Positions 1 through 9,047 of a stretch of DNA of 64,000 bases are shown here, piece after piece (position 1 is the stretch's first letter; the number at the start of each line of letters is the position of its first letter). Source of the DNA: Flavobacterium cerinum (lineage in GTDB: Bacteria; Bacteroidota; Bacteroidia; Flavobacteriales; Flavobacteriaceae). Location of the stretch: the NCBI RefSeq assembly GCF_004028155.1, contig NZ_SBII01000008.1, forward strand, positions 186,001 to 250,000, given 5' to 3'. The position numbers were made by a program, and so were the translations under genes. Under the pieces are notes generated by a model. It was not told where the DNA came from and did not search any database. It worked only from the letters and a program-made list of their open reading frames with translations.

Positions 1-2
1 CT

Positions 3-305
3 TCAAGCATCACCGGTAATGTCCCAACACCTACCACAGTAATATGCAGTACAGCAAACCTTCAAGAAAACACCTATACACAACTTAGCGTTTACCCCAA
101 CCCAACCTCAGGTATACTAAATCTGGCGAATACCAATGACCTCAACATAGAAAAGCTAACAGTTATAGATGTTACAGGTAAAACCCTTTTAGAGCAAAGA
201 AACAATACATCACAACTTGATGTACAGCAACTGCCTGCCGGTATGTACTTTTTAGAAATTAATACAGGCGAAACAAAACAGCATATTAAATTTATAAAAG
301 AGTAA
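3..305 (+). CDS. RCC1-family T9SS cargo protein, C-terminal fragment
   Basis: The reading frame enters from the left edge and stops at 305, so only about the last 100 residues are visible. They hold a type A T9SS C-terminal sorting domain: a VYPNPTSG strand, a LTVIDVTGKTLLEQ segment, a LPAGMYFLEI segment, and a basic end KFIKE. This domain directs proteins through the type IX secretion system to the cell surface in Bacteroidetes. The domain is nearly identical in DNA to those of the two complete genes downstream, so the missing upstream part is inferred to be RCC1 repeats. A strong hairpin terminator follows. Confidence 0.85.
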   Translation, partial: SSITGNVPTPTTVICSTANLQENTYTQLSVYPNPTSGILNLANTNDLNIEKLTVIDVTGKTLLEQRNNTSQLDVQQLPAGMYFLEINTGETKQHIKFIKE

Positions 306-320
306 GTTGTTGACTCATAA

Positions 321-360
321 TAAGAGAAGAAGCCCTCCAATTGGAGGGCTTCTTCTCTTA
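321..360. terminator. perfect 40-bp palindromic terminator
   Basis: The arms TAAGAGAAGAAGCCCTCC and GGAGGGCTTCTTCTCTTA are exactly complementary around an AATT centre. The site lies 16 nt after the stop of the partial RCC1 gene and before the next promoter. Confidence 0.9.
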
Positions 361-394
361 TTTAAAACAAGTGTTTTTCTTACAAGAAACAGTA

Positions 395-402
395 TATCTT
401 TG
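395..402 (+). promoter_or_regulatory. Bacteroidetes -7 box of first complete RCC1 gene
   Basis: TATCTTTG matches TAnnTTTG and lies 27 nt before the ATG at 429. The third RCC1 gene has the same octamer, 23 nt before its ATG. Confidence 0.6.
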
Positions 403-428
403 CGCTAACAAAATCACAAACACACTAA

Positions 429-1787
429 ATGAAAAAACTATTATTTACTTTACTTACACTCCTATCATTACAACTACAGGCGCAATGCTGGAAAGAGGTT
501 GTAGTAGGTGAACAACATACTATGGCTATTGCAAACAACGGAACTTTATGGTCCTGGGGAGCAGGAACGCAAAATCAGTTAGGCTATTCTACTAATAATT
601 TCCACTACACCCCAAAACAAGTAGGAACCAATAATGATTGGAAGAAAATAAGTGCAGGGAAATGGTATAATCTTATCCAAAAAAATGACGGAACCCTATG
701 GACATGTGGTATTGGATCTGGTATGTTAATATTCTCTACCGGAATCAAAACGTTATACCAAATAAATACAGATACCGATTGGAAATCATTTTCGTGCGGC
801 CCTCATTTTGCTATACTAATTAAAAATGATGGAACCTTATGGGGATGGGGAGATAATTCTTTCGGGCAAGCAGGCGCTGGTTACTTAGGAGGTGCTGAGT
901 CATATCCAAAACAAATAGGCACAGATACATGGAAATGTGTAGATGCCGGAGTTATGCATAGCGTAGCGGTAAAAACTGACGGAACTTTATGGGTATGGGG
1001 TAGAATCTCTATAAATGGAGCATTCCAAAATATTCTGTCTCCTATACAAATAGGAACGGATACCGATTGGGAAATTGCATCTGCCGGACAAGACTCTAAT
1101 GCTGCAATTAAAACCAACGGTACTTTGTGGACATGGGGAGATAATGGTGCAGGACAACTGGGAATAGGAAATCAAATTGGTCAGGAAAACCCTGTTCAGG
1201 TTGGAACAGATACATGGCAATTAGTTGAAGCAGGAATGGGCGATATGCATGGCACAAAAACAAATGGGTCATTATGGGGATGGGGATATAACTTATTCGG
1301 ACAAATCGGTATGGGAGAAAATACCCCTGCAGAACCTGAAAAGATACTTACACCTGTACAAATTTTTAGTGAATCCGGATGGAAAGCCGTAAGTAGTGTA
1401 GGGCATTATTTCACGGCATTTATTAATACCAATGGGAGTTTAAAGATGTGTGGAGATAATGGCCCGCATCTAGGAATTGGATATAATCCAGATATATTTT
1501 CGGTAGCTACACCTACCACAGTAATATGCAGTACTGCCAGCCTTCAAGAAAACACACTAAACATTATAAGCGTTTACCCTAATCCAACTTCTGGCATGCT
1601 AAATCTGGCGAATGCCAATGACCTAAACATAGAAAAGCTAACAGTTATAGATGTTACAGGTAAAACCCTTTTAGAGCAAAGAAACAATACATCACAAATT
1701 GATGTACAGCAGCTACCTGTCGGTATGTACTTTTTAGAAATTACAACAAATGGCACTAAACAACATACTAAATTTATAAAAGAATAG
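429..1787 (+). CDS. RCC1-repeat protein with T9SS sorting domain
   Basis: This 452-residue protein starts with a signal peptide (about residues 1-18, ending LQLQAQC). About seven RCC1-type propeller repeats follow, each with a core like GTLWSWG or GTLWGWG, a GQ-G turn and a VGTDTDW link. The last 80 residues are a type A T9SS sorting domain starting near VYPNPTSG. RCC1 propellers bind protein partners, but no ligand can be read from the sequence. The protein is inferred to be exported and anchored at or released from the surface. The gene has its own promoter and hairpin terminator and is a tandem paralogue of its neighbours. Signal peptide and CTD are near-identical between copies while the repeats differ. 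Confidence 0.9.
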   Translation: MKKLLFTLLTLLSLQLQAQCWKEVVVGEQHTMAIANNGTLWSWGAGTQNQLGYSTNNFHYTPKQVGTNNDWKKISAGKWYNLIQKNDGTLWTCGIGSGMLIFSTGIKTLYQINTDTDWKSFSCGPHFAILIKNDGTLWGWGDNSFGQAGAGYLGGAESYPKQIGTDTWKCVDAGVMHSVAVKTDGTLWVWGRISINGAFQNILSPIQIGTDTDWEIASAGQDSNAAIKTNGTLWTWGDNGAGQLGIGNQIGQENPVQVGTDTWQLVEAGMGDMHGTKTNGSLWGWGYNLFGQIGMGENTPAEPEKILTPVQIFSESGWKAVSSVGHYFTAFINTNGSLKMCGDNGPHLGIGYNPDIFSVATPTTVICSTASLQENTLNIISVYPNPTSGMLNLANANDLNIEKLTVIDVTGKTLLEQRNNTSQIDVQQLPVGMYFLEITTNGTKQHTKFIKE

Positions 1788-1800
1788 GTTGCCTCTCAAT

Positions 1801-1836
1801 AACAAAAAAGCCCTGCAATTGCAGGGCTTTTTTGTT
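1801..1836. terminator. palindromic terminator after RCC1 gene
   Basis: AACAAAAAAGCCCTGC and GCAGGGCTTTTTTGTT pair around AATT, giving a GC stem followed by a T run. Confidence 0.9.
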
Positions 1837-1859
1837 ATTTTTCTTACCATTTAAAACAA

Positions 1860-1867
1860 TATCTTTG
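1860..1867 (+). promoter_or_regulatory. -7 box of second complete RCC1 gene
   Basis: TATCTTTG lies 23 nt before the ATG at 1890, in the same context (ACAATATCTTTGC-) as the sister gene. Confidence 0.6.
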
Positions 1868-1889
1868 CCGAAAATTATAAACAAATTAA

Positions 1890-3254
1890 ATGAAAAAACT
1901 ATTACTTACTTTACTTACACTTTTATCATTACAACTCCAGGCACAATGCTGGAAAAAAATATCCGGAGGTGGTACCCATACTATTGCCATAAAAGACGAT
2001 GGGACTTTATGGGCATGGGGACTAAATAACTCCGGACAATTAGGAAACGGAACTCTGGAAAATAAAAACATCCCCGTACAAATAGGTACAGATACCGATT
2101 GGGTAATTATTTCTTCAGGATTTAAAACTAATGCAGCAATAAAGGCCAACGGAACTTTATGGGCATGGGGCATAAATCTTGATGGTCAAATTTCAGGTGG
2201 TCAAACATATCAAAATATCCCTGCCCAAATTGGTACTGACAACAACTGGAAGACTGTTGAATGCCCTGGAAGACACATACTTGCCATTAAAAATAACGGT
2301 ACGTTATGGACATGGGGCTACAATGCATATGGACAATTGGGACTCAACACTACAGAAACAACAAACACCCCTACACAAGTAGGCACAGCAACAGATTGGA
2401 AAGAAATTTCCGGAGGTGCATACTTTACACTTGCACTAAAACAAAATGGAACACTATGGTCATGTGGGGCTAATGATGGCGGATTAGGAATCAATACACA
2501 AGAATTATTTGTAACTACATTTACTCAAATTGGCACTGACAATGATTGGAAAACCATGTCGGCAGGTTATTATCATGCTCTTGGTGTAAAAAATAATGGC
2601 TCCCTATGGGCGTGGGGAGACCATACCTATGGACGACTCGGAGACAATTCAGGTGCTACTTATAGATATTCTCCTGTAAACATAAGTACAGACAACTGGA
2701 TAAATGTTTATGCCGATTTCATGAGTAATTATGGAATAAAGTCTGACGGAACATTATGGAAATGGGGAACAGGAGAATTTTCAGAAAACCATGAGCCTAT
2801 AAATTCACTTTTAGCTCCTACAAAAGTAGGACAAGACACAAATTGGAAACAAATTCAAGTTGTAAAAGACAACTCTGTTTTTATTACAAAAACAAATAAC
2901 AACATATTTGTTTGGGGAGATAATAAATATGGAGAATTAGGACTGGGAGACACTAATATTCACCCAAATCAAACGTTATTTGGCACGATGTGCGATAGTA
3001 CTGCAAGCCTTAACGAAAACACACTAAGTACTATAAGTGTTTACCCTAATCCAACCTCAGGTCTACTAAATCTGGCGAATGCCAATAACCTCAACATAGA
3101 AAAGCTAACAGTTATAGATGTTACAGGTAAAACCCTTTTAGAGCAAAGAAACAATACATCACAAATTGATGTACAGCACCTGCCTGCCGGTATGTACTTT
3201 TTAGAAATTACTACAGGCGAAACAAAACAGCATATTAAATTTATAAAAGAATAG
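1890..3254 (+). CDS. RCC1-repeat protein with T9SS sorting domain
   Basis: A 454-residue paralogue of the preceding gene. It has a signal peptide (residues 1-18, MKKLLLTLLTLLS...LQAQC), seven RCC1-like blades marked by GTLWAWG, GTLWTWG, GSLWAWG or GTLWKWG, and a C-terminal T9SS domain from about residue 375 (VYPNPTSG to KFIKE). An in-frame overlapping reading at 2179-2382 is only a shadow. The sorting domain is almost the same in DNA as in the two upstream copies, while the blade regions differ. This suggests recent duplication with diversification, or conversion of the ends. The likely role is a surface or secreted propeller; no substrate can be assigned. Confidence 0.9.
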   Translation: MKKLLLTLLTLLSLQLQAQCWKKISGGGTHTIAIKDDGTLWAWGLNNSGQLGNGTLENKNIPVQIGTDTDWVIISSGFKTNAAIKANGTLWAWGINLDGQISGGQTYQNIPAQIGTDNNWKTVECPGRHILAIKNNGTLWTWGYNAYGQLGLNTTETTNTPTQVGTATDWKEISGGAYFTLALKQNGTLWSCGANDGGLGINTQELFVTTFTQIGTDNDWKTMSAGYYHALGVKNNGSLWAWGDHTYGRLGDNSGATYRYSPVNISTDNWINVYADFMSNYGIKSDGTLWKWGTGEFSENHEPINSLLAPTKVGQDTNWKQIQVVKDNSVFITKTNNNIFVWGDNKYGELGLGDTNIHPNQTLFGTMCDSTASLNENTLSTISVYPNPTSGLLNLANANNLNIEKLTVIDVTGKTLLEQRNNTSQIDVQHLPAGMYFLEITTGETKQHIKFIKE

Positions 3255-3275
3255 GTTGTTGACTCACAATAAGAG

Positions 3276-3307
3276 AAAAATCCCTGCAATTGCAGGGATT
3301 TTTTGTT
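3276..3307. terminator. hairpin terminator after third RCC1 gene
   Basis: AAAAATCCCTGC and GCAGGGATTTTT pair around AATT, followed by TTGTTTT. Confidence 0.85.
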
Positions 3308-3356
3308 TTATCTTAGCTTAGAAGTTTAGCATTCCAGGCAATTTTACACTATCCGT

Positions 3357-3932
3357 ATGTCCAGACTAAAACAAATAAGAGAGCAGCAAAACCTAACACA
3401 AGAAGAACTGTCTGAAAAATCAGGAATTTCTGTAAGAACCATTCAAAGGATCGAAGCAGGAACGCTGCCAAAAGGACATACGCTTAAAATGCTTTCCAGA
3501 TCTTTAGAAATTCAGCAGAGCGCCCTACAGGCTAAAGATGGGATAGTTGAAACTAAAACAATGACTGAAAACGATAATGCAATTACTGCAGACATCGTTA
3601 CTGCAGACTTTTCAAAGATCAAGTTAATTAATCTGTCTTCCGTTTTATTCGTGGTGCTTCCGCCGCTAAATATTTTGGCTCCGATTCTATTGAGCTCTCT
3701 TTTCAAACAAAAGAATGAAATAACAAAGCAAATTATTTCGGTTCAAATACTCTGGACTATTTTAGCGCCTATTGTTTTTATGCTGGGTATCTTTTTAAAA
3801 CTAGAATCATCCTTCACTTTAGTACTGATGATCACAATTGTTTTATCAAACATCGTAATTATTCTTATCAACGCTGCAGGAATCGACAGCAAAAAAAACC
3901 TACTCATAAAGCTGAATTTCAGCATCATATAA
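3357..3932 (+). CDS. XRE-type regulator with C-terminal membrane segments
   Basis: Residues 1-60 form a Cro/C1-type helix-turn-helix (LKQIREQQNLTQEELSEKSG, then SVRTIQRIEAG). The linker is about 40 residues. The C-terminal half (about 90-180) has three or four hydrophobic helices like the DUF4870-type membrane tail found on several Bacteroidetes XRE proteins. At 191 aa the protein is complete. It is inferred to be a membrane-tethered DNA-binding regulator. It lies 32 nt upstream of the serine hydrolase gene in the same direction, so it may regulate or be co-transcribed with it. No operator was recognised. Confidence 0.8.
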   Translation: MSRLKQIREQQNLTQEELSEKSGISVRTIQRIEAGTLPKGHTLKMLSRSLEIQQSALQAKDGIVETKTMTENDNAITADIVTADFSKIKLINLSSVLFVVLPPLNILAPILLSSLFKQKNEITKQIISVQILWTILAPIVFMLGIFLKLESSFTLVLMITIVLSNIVIILINAAGIDSKKNLLIKLNFSII

Positions 3933-4018
3933 ACCTGTCGCAAAATTGGCGGGTTATTGTCGGGATGATTTTTGGAATCAAAACCCCAAAAGTCAAATCT
4001 TTGCTAAAAACTTTAGTG

Positions 4019-5506
4019 ATGACAAAAAACAGCTGTTTCTTATTTTTTTCCCTGCTCCTTTCTTTACAGTACAGTTGCGCACAAGTGGCAACAACAGACC
4101 CGCTTTATAAAACTATTTTAGCCAAAGACAGTTTACTCTTTTCGGTAGGGTTCAATACCTGCGACATTAAGCAGTATGAAGCATTATTAAGTACTGATTT
4201 AAAGTTTTACCACGATAAAGACGGAATATCCGACAGAACAAAATTTCTTCATGATCTAAAAAACGGACTATGCAAGAGTCCCGAAACCCGTCAGGTAAAA
4301 AGAGTTTTAGTAAAAGAAAGCACAGAAATTTTTCCGCTTTATAAAAACAATGCCCTCTATGGAGCAATTCAAAACGGAGAGCATTTATTTTATGAAAATC
4401 CGGAAAGCAAACCCGGTGCTGCAAAATTTACAAACGTTTGGATGCTGGAAAAAGGCGAATGGAAACTTACAACATCGCTAAGTTTCGACCACAAGGCCAA
4501 CCAGGCACAAAAAGAAGAAAACTCAATTTTTGACAATGACACCGAAATTGAAAGCTGGCTAACAGAAAATAACATCCAAACACTGGGACTTGGTATAATT
4601 GACGGCGGAAAATTAAAAGAAATTAAAGTTTTTGGCGAAATAAAAAAAGGTAATACCGCACCTTATAATACCATTTTTAATGTAGCATCCCTTACCAAAC
4701 CAGTTACTACCCTCGTGGCTTTACGCTTGATAAGTTTAGGGAAATGGGATCTTAACGAGCCTCTTTACAAGTACTGGACAGACCCCGATGTGGCAAATGA
4801 TCCAAGGAACAAAAAACTAACAACGCGAATAATTTTGAGCCATCAAACCGGTTTTCCTAACTGGAGATGGATGAATGAAAATAAAAAACTCAACTTTGAA
4901 TTTGAACCCGGAACAAAATTTCAATATTCAGGAGAAGGTTTTGAGTACTTGCGTAAAGCACTCGAAAATAAATTTAAAAAACCGTTGCAGCAACTTGCAT
5001 CAGAACTGATTTTTGAGCCTTTAAAAATGGAAGATACAGACTACATCTGGAATAAGAATACAGACGAAACAAGGTTTGCAATTGGTTACGATAAAAACGC
5101 AAAACCTTACGAGACCATTAAGAACAAAACAGCAAATGCAGCAGATGATTTGCACACCACGATTCAGGATTATGGAAATTTTCTTGTCAATATCCTGAAT
5201 GGCGCAAATTTAAGCGATAGTGTTTATCAGGAAATGATCAAAAAACAGGTACAAACCGGAAAAAACAAATACTTTGGCTTAGGCTTCGTGATCTATGATC
5301 TGGGAGAGGGAGAATATGCCATTTCACATGGTGGTGCAGATTCCGGAACGAACTGTCTCACGGTCCTGTTTCCCAAAACCAAACAAGGCATTTTAATCTT
5401 TACCAATTCTGATGTAGGTTACAAAACTTACAATAAGCTGCTTGTTCATTATTTAGGCAAAAAGGGCAAGAAAATTGTTGAGATTGAAAGAAAAATAACA
5501 CAGTAG
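4019..5506 (+). CDS. DUF4440-beta-lactamase-fold serine hydrolase
   Basis: The start at 4019 is preferred to the longer reading from 3965 because it gives a clean signal peptide (MTKNSCFLFFSLLLSLQYSCA). The mature protein begins with a SnoaL/DUF4440-like domain (about residues 30-155), followed by a class C beta-lactamase-fold domain. The SxxK motif is SLTK (Ser224, Lys227), the Tyr motif is YSG (Tyr303) and the third motif is HGG (His437). Such enzymes act as esterases, peptidases or penicillin-binding-like hydrolases in the periplasm. The substrate is unknown. The cysteine at the end of the leader could instead be lipidated, but the lipobox is poor. Confidence 0.85.
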   Translation: MTKNSCFLFFSLLLSLQYSCAQVATTDPLYKTILAKDSLLFSVGFNTCDIKQYEALLSTDLKFYHDKDGISDRTKFLHDLKNGLCKSPETRQVKRVLVKESTEIFPLYKNNALYGAIQNGEHLFYENPESKPGAAKFTNVWMLEKGEWKLTTSLSFDHKANQAQKEENSIFDNDTEIESWLTENNIQTLGLGIIDGGKLKEIKVFGEIKKGNTAPYNTIFNVASLTKPVTTLVALRLISLGKWDLNEPLYKYWTDPDVANDPRNKKLTTRIILSHQTGFPNWRWMNENKKLNFEFEPGTKFQYSGEGFEYLRKALENKFKKPLQQLASELIFEPLKMEDTDYIWNKNTDETRFAIGYDKNAKPYETIKNKTANAADDLHTTIQDYGNFLVNILNGANLSDSVYQEMIKKQVQTGKNKYFGLGFVIYDLGEGEYAISHGGADSGTNCLTVLFPKTKQGILIFTNSDVGYKTYNKLLVHYLGKKGKKIVEIERKITQ

Positions 5507-5518
5507 GTTCTGTAAATT

Positions 5519-5547
5519 AAAATCCCCCAAATTGCGGGGATTTTTTT
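5519..5547. terminator. hairpin terminator after serine hydrolase
   Basis: AAATCCCC and GGGGATTT form a short stem followed by a T run, just after the stop at 5506. Confidence 0.8.
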
Positions 5548-5628
5548 ATTGCTTTTTTTTAACATCCAATATCTAGAGCATTTCAACGGTTTTACAGGAA
5601 GTTACATCAAAATACTTTAGTAATTATC

Positions 5629-5636
5629 TATATTTG
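5629..5636 (+). promoter_or_regulatory. -7 box upstream of response regulator
   Basis: TATATTTG matches the Bacteroidetes -7 consensus exactly and lies 53 nt before the ATG at 5689. Confidence 0.5.
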
Positions 5637-5688
5637 TTTTTAACATTAGTTTTATGGCACCTGCCAATGCAACTGAATCCCCAAATTT

Positions 5689-6102
5689 ATGAGCATACGG
5701 TCTTGTTTTCTTATAGACGACGATGATGATGATCGCGAAATATTTGCCCTTGCTTTAGAAAACGCCCACGGCGTAAGCCGCTGCATTATGGCAAAAAACG
5801 GCGTAGATGCTGTTAAAATAGTTAATGAAGCCGATTTTATACCCACCTACATTTTTATAGACTTAAACATGCCTTTAATGTCTGGTAAAGAATGCCTTCT
5901 CGCCTTAAAAAAGAGCCGCCTGTCCAGCGTTCCTGTTATTGTTTACACGACCTCATCCAACTGTAAAGACGTCGAAGAAACCAAAAAACTTGGCGCAGCA
6001 CATTATCTTGTAAAACCTACAAGCGTAACCGCATTAACCGGTATTTTGTCTGACATATTTAGTGGAATTACCCTGCCCTACTACCTGTACACAGAAGTGT
6101 AA
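5689..6102 (+). CDS. single-domain response regulator
   Basis: This 137-residue protein is a bare receiver domain. It has the acidic pocket near residues 10-14 (a run of six Asp within LIDDDDDDRE), the phosphoacceptor Asp in FIDLNMP (about residue 58), a Thr in VYTTSS (about 87) and the conserved Lys in YLVKP (about 108). There is no output domain. Stand-alone receivers of this kind, similar to Rcp1, pass phosphate to partners or work in phosphorelays. The histidine kinase starts about 80 nt downstream, so the two are probably cognate. Confidence 0.9.
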   Translation: MSIRSCFLIDDDDDDREIFALALENAHGVSRCIMAKNGVDAVKIVNEADFIPTYIFIDLNMPLMSGKECLLALKKSRLSSVPVIVYTTSSNCKDVEETKKLGAAHYLVKPTSVTALTGILSDIFSGITLPYYLYTEV

Positions 6103-6152
6103 GAGCCTGCTATTAAATTACATTGCTGTATATTTTAGCATTTTAAATTGAT

Positions 6153-6160
6153 TATCTTTA
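6153..6160 (+). promoter_or_regulatory. -7 box upstream of PAS kinase
   Basis: TATCTTTA, one base off TAnnTTTG, lies 24 nt before the ATG at 6184. It overlaps the upstream TTG start reading (6148), so the ATG at 6184 is the better start. Confidence 0.45.
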
Positions 6161-6183
6161 CGTTAATCAACTCATTCTGTATA

Positions 6184-7716
6184 ATGAATAGCGCCCAAAA
6201 CGCCACCTGTAAAGACAGCTTTAATAAGGATCTTATAAAAGATCTTCCCATTGCTATTTATAGCTGCAGTCCAAAAGGAGAAATAACCTTTTACAACCCG
6301 GCAGCTACAGCATTATGGGGACGCGAGCCACAAACAGACAAAGACCTTTGGTGCGGATCATGGAAAATTTATAATACACAAGGAGCTTTATTGCAGCCGG
6401 AAGAATATCCAACGGCATTGTCTTTAAATAAAGATCTATCCTACATCAATAAAGAAATTATAATAGAACGCCTGGATGGTTCGCGGGTTACAGTAGAGTC
6501 ACGCCCTGCGCCTATTACAAACAATGAGGGCACTATAACCGGAATTGTAAATGTATTGGTTGATATTACCGAAAAACGCAAAAACGAACTGCTCTCACAA
6601 CAGCTTGAAAAAAAGGTAGAAGACCGCTACTACAGCATGGTAGGCGAAGTACACGACTATGCTATATTACTACTGGACCGTGAAGGTCATGTACTCAACT
6701 GGAATAAAGGAGCCGAAAGCATTAAAGGCTATACCGAAAAAGAAATTATAGGAAGGAACATAAGGATTTTTTACCCCGAAGAAGACCGCAGTAATAAAGT
6801 ACCCGAATCACTTATTAAAACGGCAATTAAACACGGTCGCTCCATGCACGAAGGATGGCAGGTGCGCAAAGACGGTACAAAGTTTTGGAGTTCGATAGTA
6901 ATAACCCCTCTGCGTGATGACGAAAGCGGTATAATAGGCTTCTCTAAAGTATCACGTGATCTTACCGAAAGAAAAATTGCCGAAGACCAACTTAAAAATT
7001 ACGCCCTGGATATTGAATTTCGCAACAAACAGCTCGAAGAATATGCCTATATCGCTTCACACGATTTGCAGGAACCTCTAAGAAAAATCCAGATTTTTGG
7101 CGAAATGCTGGAAAACAACCTGGACAATAGAGAAGCAATGCTCCATTACACAGAAAAAATAAACTCTTCAGCCCGCCGAATGACCACCCTTATAAAAGAC
7201 GTGCTTAAATACTCACAGTTATCGCGCACAGAGGATCTTTTTGAAGTTACAAACCTTAATGTAATACTTCAAAATGTACTGGAAGATTTCGACCTGCTTA
7301 TAGAACAGCAAAATGTAACCATAGTAGGCACTCCACTGCCTACTATAAAAGGCATACCCATACAGTTACACCAATTGTTTTCTAACCTTATAAGCAATGC
7401 CATAAAATTTAGAAGTCCAAAACCCGTAATAGAGATTTTTACCCAAAAACCATCTGCTGAAGACATCGAAATGCACCAGATATTAAATAAAGGGGTGCCT
7501 TACACAAAAATCATCTTTAAAGACAACGGACTGGGCTTTGAGCAGCAATATGGCGATCAGGTCTTTAAAATGTTTAAACGCCTTAGCAATACCTCCGGCA
7601 CGGGCATAGGACTTGCTCTCTGCAAAAAAATAGTAGAAAACCACCACGGCACAATAACTGTTACCAGCGAACCCGGCATTGGCACTGCCTTTTGCCTTTT
7701 TATACCATTGGTTTAA
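6184..7716 (+). CDS. PAS-PAS sensor histidine kinase
   Basis: This 510-residue cytoplasmic kinase starts at the ATG at 6184. Two PAS domains come first: one near residues 15-130 ending DITEKRKNELL, the second near 150-265 ending DLTERKIAEDQL. A HisKA domain follows, with the H-box SHDLQEPLRK (phosphoacceptor His), and then a HATPase domain with the N-box NLISNAIKF, the G1 box DNGLGF and the G2 box GTGIGLAL. No membrane segment is present, so the signal is sensed in the cytosol, perhaps by a PAS-bound cofactor. The gene follows a stand-alone receiver gene and is its likely partner. Bacteriophytochrome-like kinases share this HisKA type. Confidence 0.93.
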   Translation: MNSAQNATCKDSFNKDLIKDLPIAIYSCSPKGEITFYNPAATALWGREPQTDKDLWCGSWKIYNTQGALLQPEEYPTALSLNKDLSYINKEIIIERLDGSRVTVESRPAPITNNEGTITGIVNVLVDITEKRKNELLSQQLEKKVEDRYYSMVGEVHDYAILLLDREGHVLNWNKGAESIKGYTEKEIIGRNIRIFYPEEDRSNKVPESLIKTAIKHGRSMHEGWQVRKDGTKFWSSIVITPLRDDESGIIGFSKVSRDLTERKIAEDQLKNYALDIEFRNKQLEEYAYIASHDLQEPLRKIQIFGEMLENNLDNREAMLHYTEKINSSARRMTTLIKDVLKYSQLSRTEDLFEVTNLNVILQNVLEDFDLLIEQQNVTIVGTPLPTIKGIPIQLHQLFSNLISNAIKFRSPKPVIEIFTQKPSAEDIEMHQILNKGVPYTKIIFKDNGLGFEQQYGDQVFKMFKRLSNTSGTGIGLALCKKIVENHHGTITVTSEPGIGTAFCLFIPLV

Positions 7717-7773
7717 TACTGATGACGTTCGTCAGATTAATAATTCTTAAGTTTGTATAATTACTTTATACGA

Positions 7774-8688
7774 ATGAAAAAACACGTCTTTTTACTACTC
7801 GCCCTTATCTCTTTTTCAACCACACAAGCACAGGATTTTAAAACCCTAACTTACTTTATAAACGATACCATAGAACTGCAGCTCGATTTGTTTTTACCCA
7901 AAACAAAAAGTAAAGAAAAACTACCGCTTATCATTCATGTTCACGGCGGAGGTTTTGCCATAGGCACGCGCGAATGGGGACACCATATCTCAGAATATGC
8001 AGCCACTAAGGATTATGCAGCCGCATCGATAAGCTATTCATTATATATGAAAGATAAAAACTTTAGCTGTGATGGCAGTTTGCCTGAAAAAATAAAAGCA
8101 ATACAAATTGCAGCCAATCAGTTACAGCAGGCAGTAATTTTTTTCAACAAGAATAAAGATGTATTTAACATCGATACAACTAAGATATTCCTTTCAGGCA
8201 GTAGTGCGGGAGCAGAAGCCGTACTTCACGCTGCTTTTTGGGACGATAAAATGATGAAAATTTACCGTGACCGATTACCCGATGGTTTTAAGTATGCAGG
8301 AGTAATATCGGGAGCGGGTGCCATTATGGATCTAAACCTTATCAACAAAAACAACCTGGTACCGGTACTTTTATTTCATGGCAGTGCCGACACGACAGTT
8401 CCTTATGCCACAGCGGCCCACCACAGCTGCCCGCCTAATTCGTCAGGCTGGCTCATGCTTTTTGGCTCCTATTCCATTTACAATCACATTATAGCACTTA
8501 ACGGCAGCACCAAACTAATTACCTACTGTGGCGGCGCACACGAATACAGCGACAAAGTTTTCTCTAAAACTCCGCAAATGGTTATCGATTTTACAAATAG
8601 CGTACTCAATAAAGAAAAGCAACAGTCGCATACCATTATAGCGACCGGGAAGAACAAAGAGAATAATATGTATAATTTTTGTGATTAA
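7774..8688 (+). CDS. secreted alpha/beta-hydrolase (esterase-like)
   Basis: Starting at ATG 7774 gives a 304-residue protein with a signal peptide ending TTQAQ. The oxyanion loop HGGGF is at His57, the nucleophile elbow GSSAG has Ser144, the acid is Asp206 in GSADTTVP, and the histidine is His256 in GGAHEY. This layout is that of the carboxylesterase / BD-FAE group of alpha/beta hydrolases, which act on esters such as acetylated sugars. The substrate is not determined. The protein has no T9SS domain, so it probably works in the periplasm. The gene follows the histidine kinase with a 57-nt gap. Confidence 0.85.
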   Translation: MKKHVFLLLALISFSTTQAQDFKTLTYFINDTIELQLDLFLPKTKSKEKLPLIIHVHGGGFAIGTREWGHHISEYAATKDYAAASISYSLYMKDKNFSCDGSLPEKIKAIQIAANQLQQAVIFFNKNKDVFNIDTTKIFLSGSSAGAEAVLHAAFWDDKMMKIYRDRLPDGFKYAGVISGAGAIMDLNLINKNNLVPVLLFHGSADTTVPYATAAHHSCPPNSSGWLMLFGSYSIYNHIIALNGSTKLITYCGGAHEYSDKVFSKTPQMVIDFTNSVLNKEKQQSHTIIATGKNKENNMYNFCD

Positions 8689-8768
8689 GCGTGTGTAATT
8701 CGTGAACTCGCAGGATAGAGGACATCTAAAATCGATACTCAGAACCAACAAAAGACTGGGGCAAGAAT

Positions 8769-8939
8769 GAAGCTAAGGCCTCAAACTTCGTGGCGTAAAG
8801 CAAATCAAAACTTGAGGCGTTAAGAAAGATTTGCTGTCTGAAGCGAAGCGAGTTCAAATCTTTTAGGCAAAAGTTGGGATTTGCAGCCTAAGAAGTTCAG
8901 CCTTGAATTTTTGGTTCTTTTGTTTCAAGACAAAAGAAC
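8769..8939. repeat. 170-bp dispersed repeat, copy 1
   Basis: The block runs from GAAGCTAAGGCC to ACAAAAGAA and is matched along almost its whole length at 18132-18300. A shortened copy is at 12612-12660. It ends in a hairpin, TTCTTTTGT (8915-8923) and ACAAAAGAA (8930-8938) around the loop TTCAAG. Only this copy lies outside the prophage. Confidence 0.85.
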
Positions 8940-9047
8940 AGAATAATACCGGTTCTAAATCAATATTTTCAAAACCTTCCAATGTTAAGTTTTATCCCAC
9001 AACGAAAGACTTAACATTGAAACCTGCCTTTTCTCTTTTTCAAATGT

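Noticed and set aside
6148..6183. TTG start giving 12 more residues on the PAS kinase
   Set aside because: It overlaps the -7 box of the gene; the ATG at 6184 is preferred.
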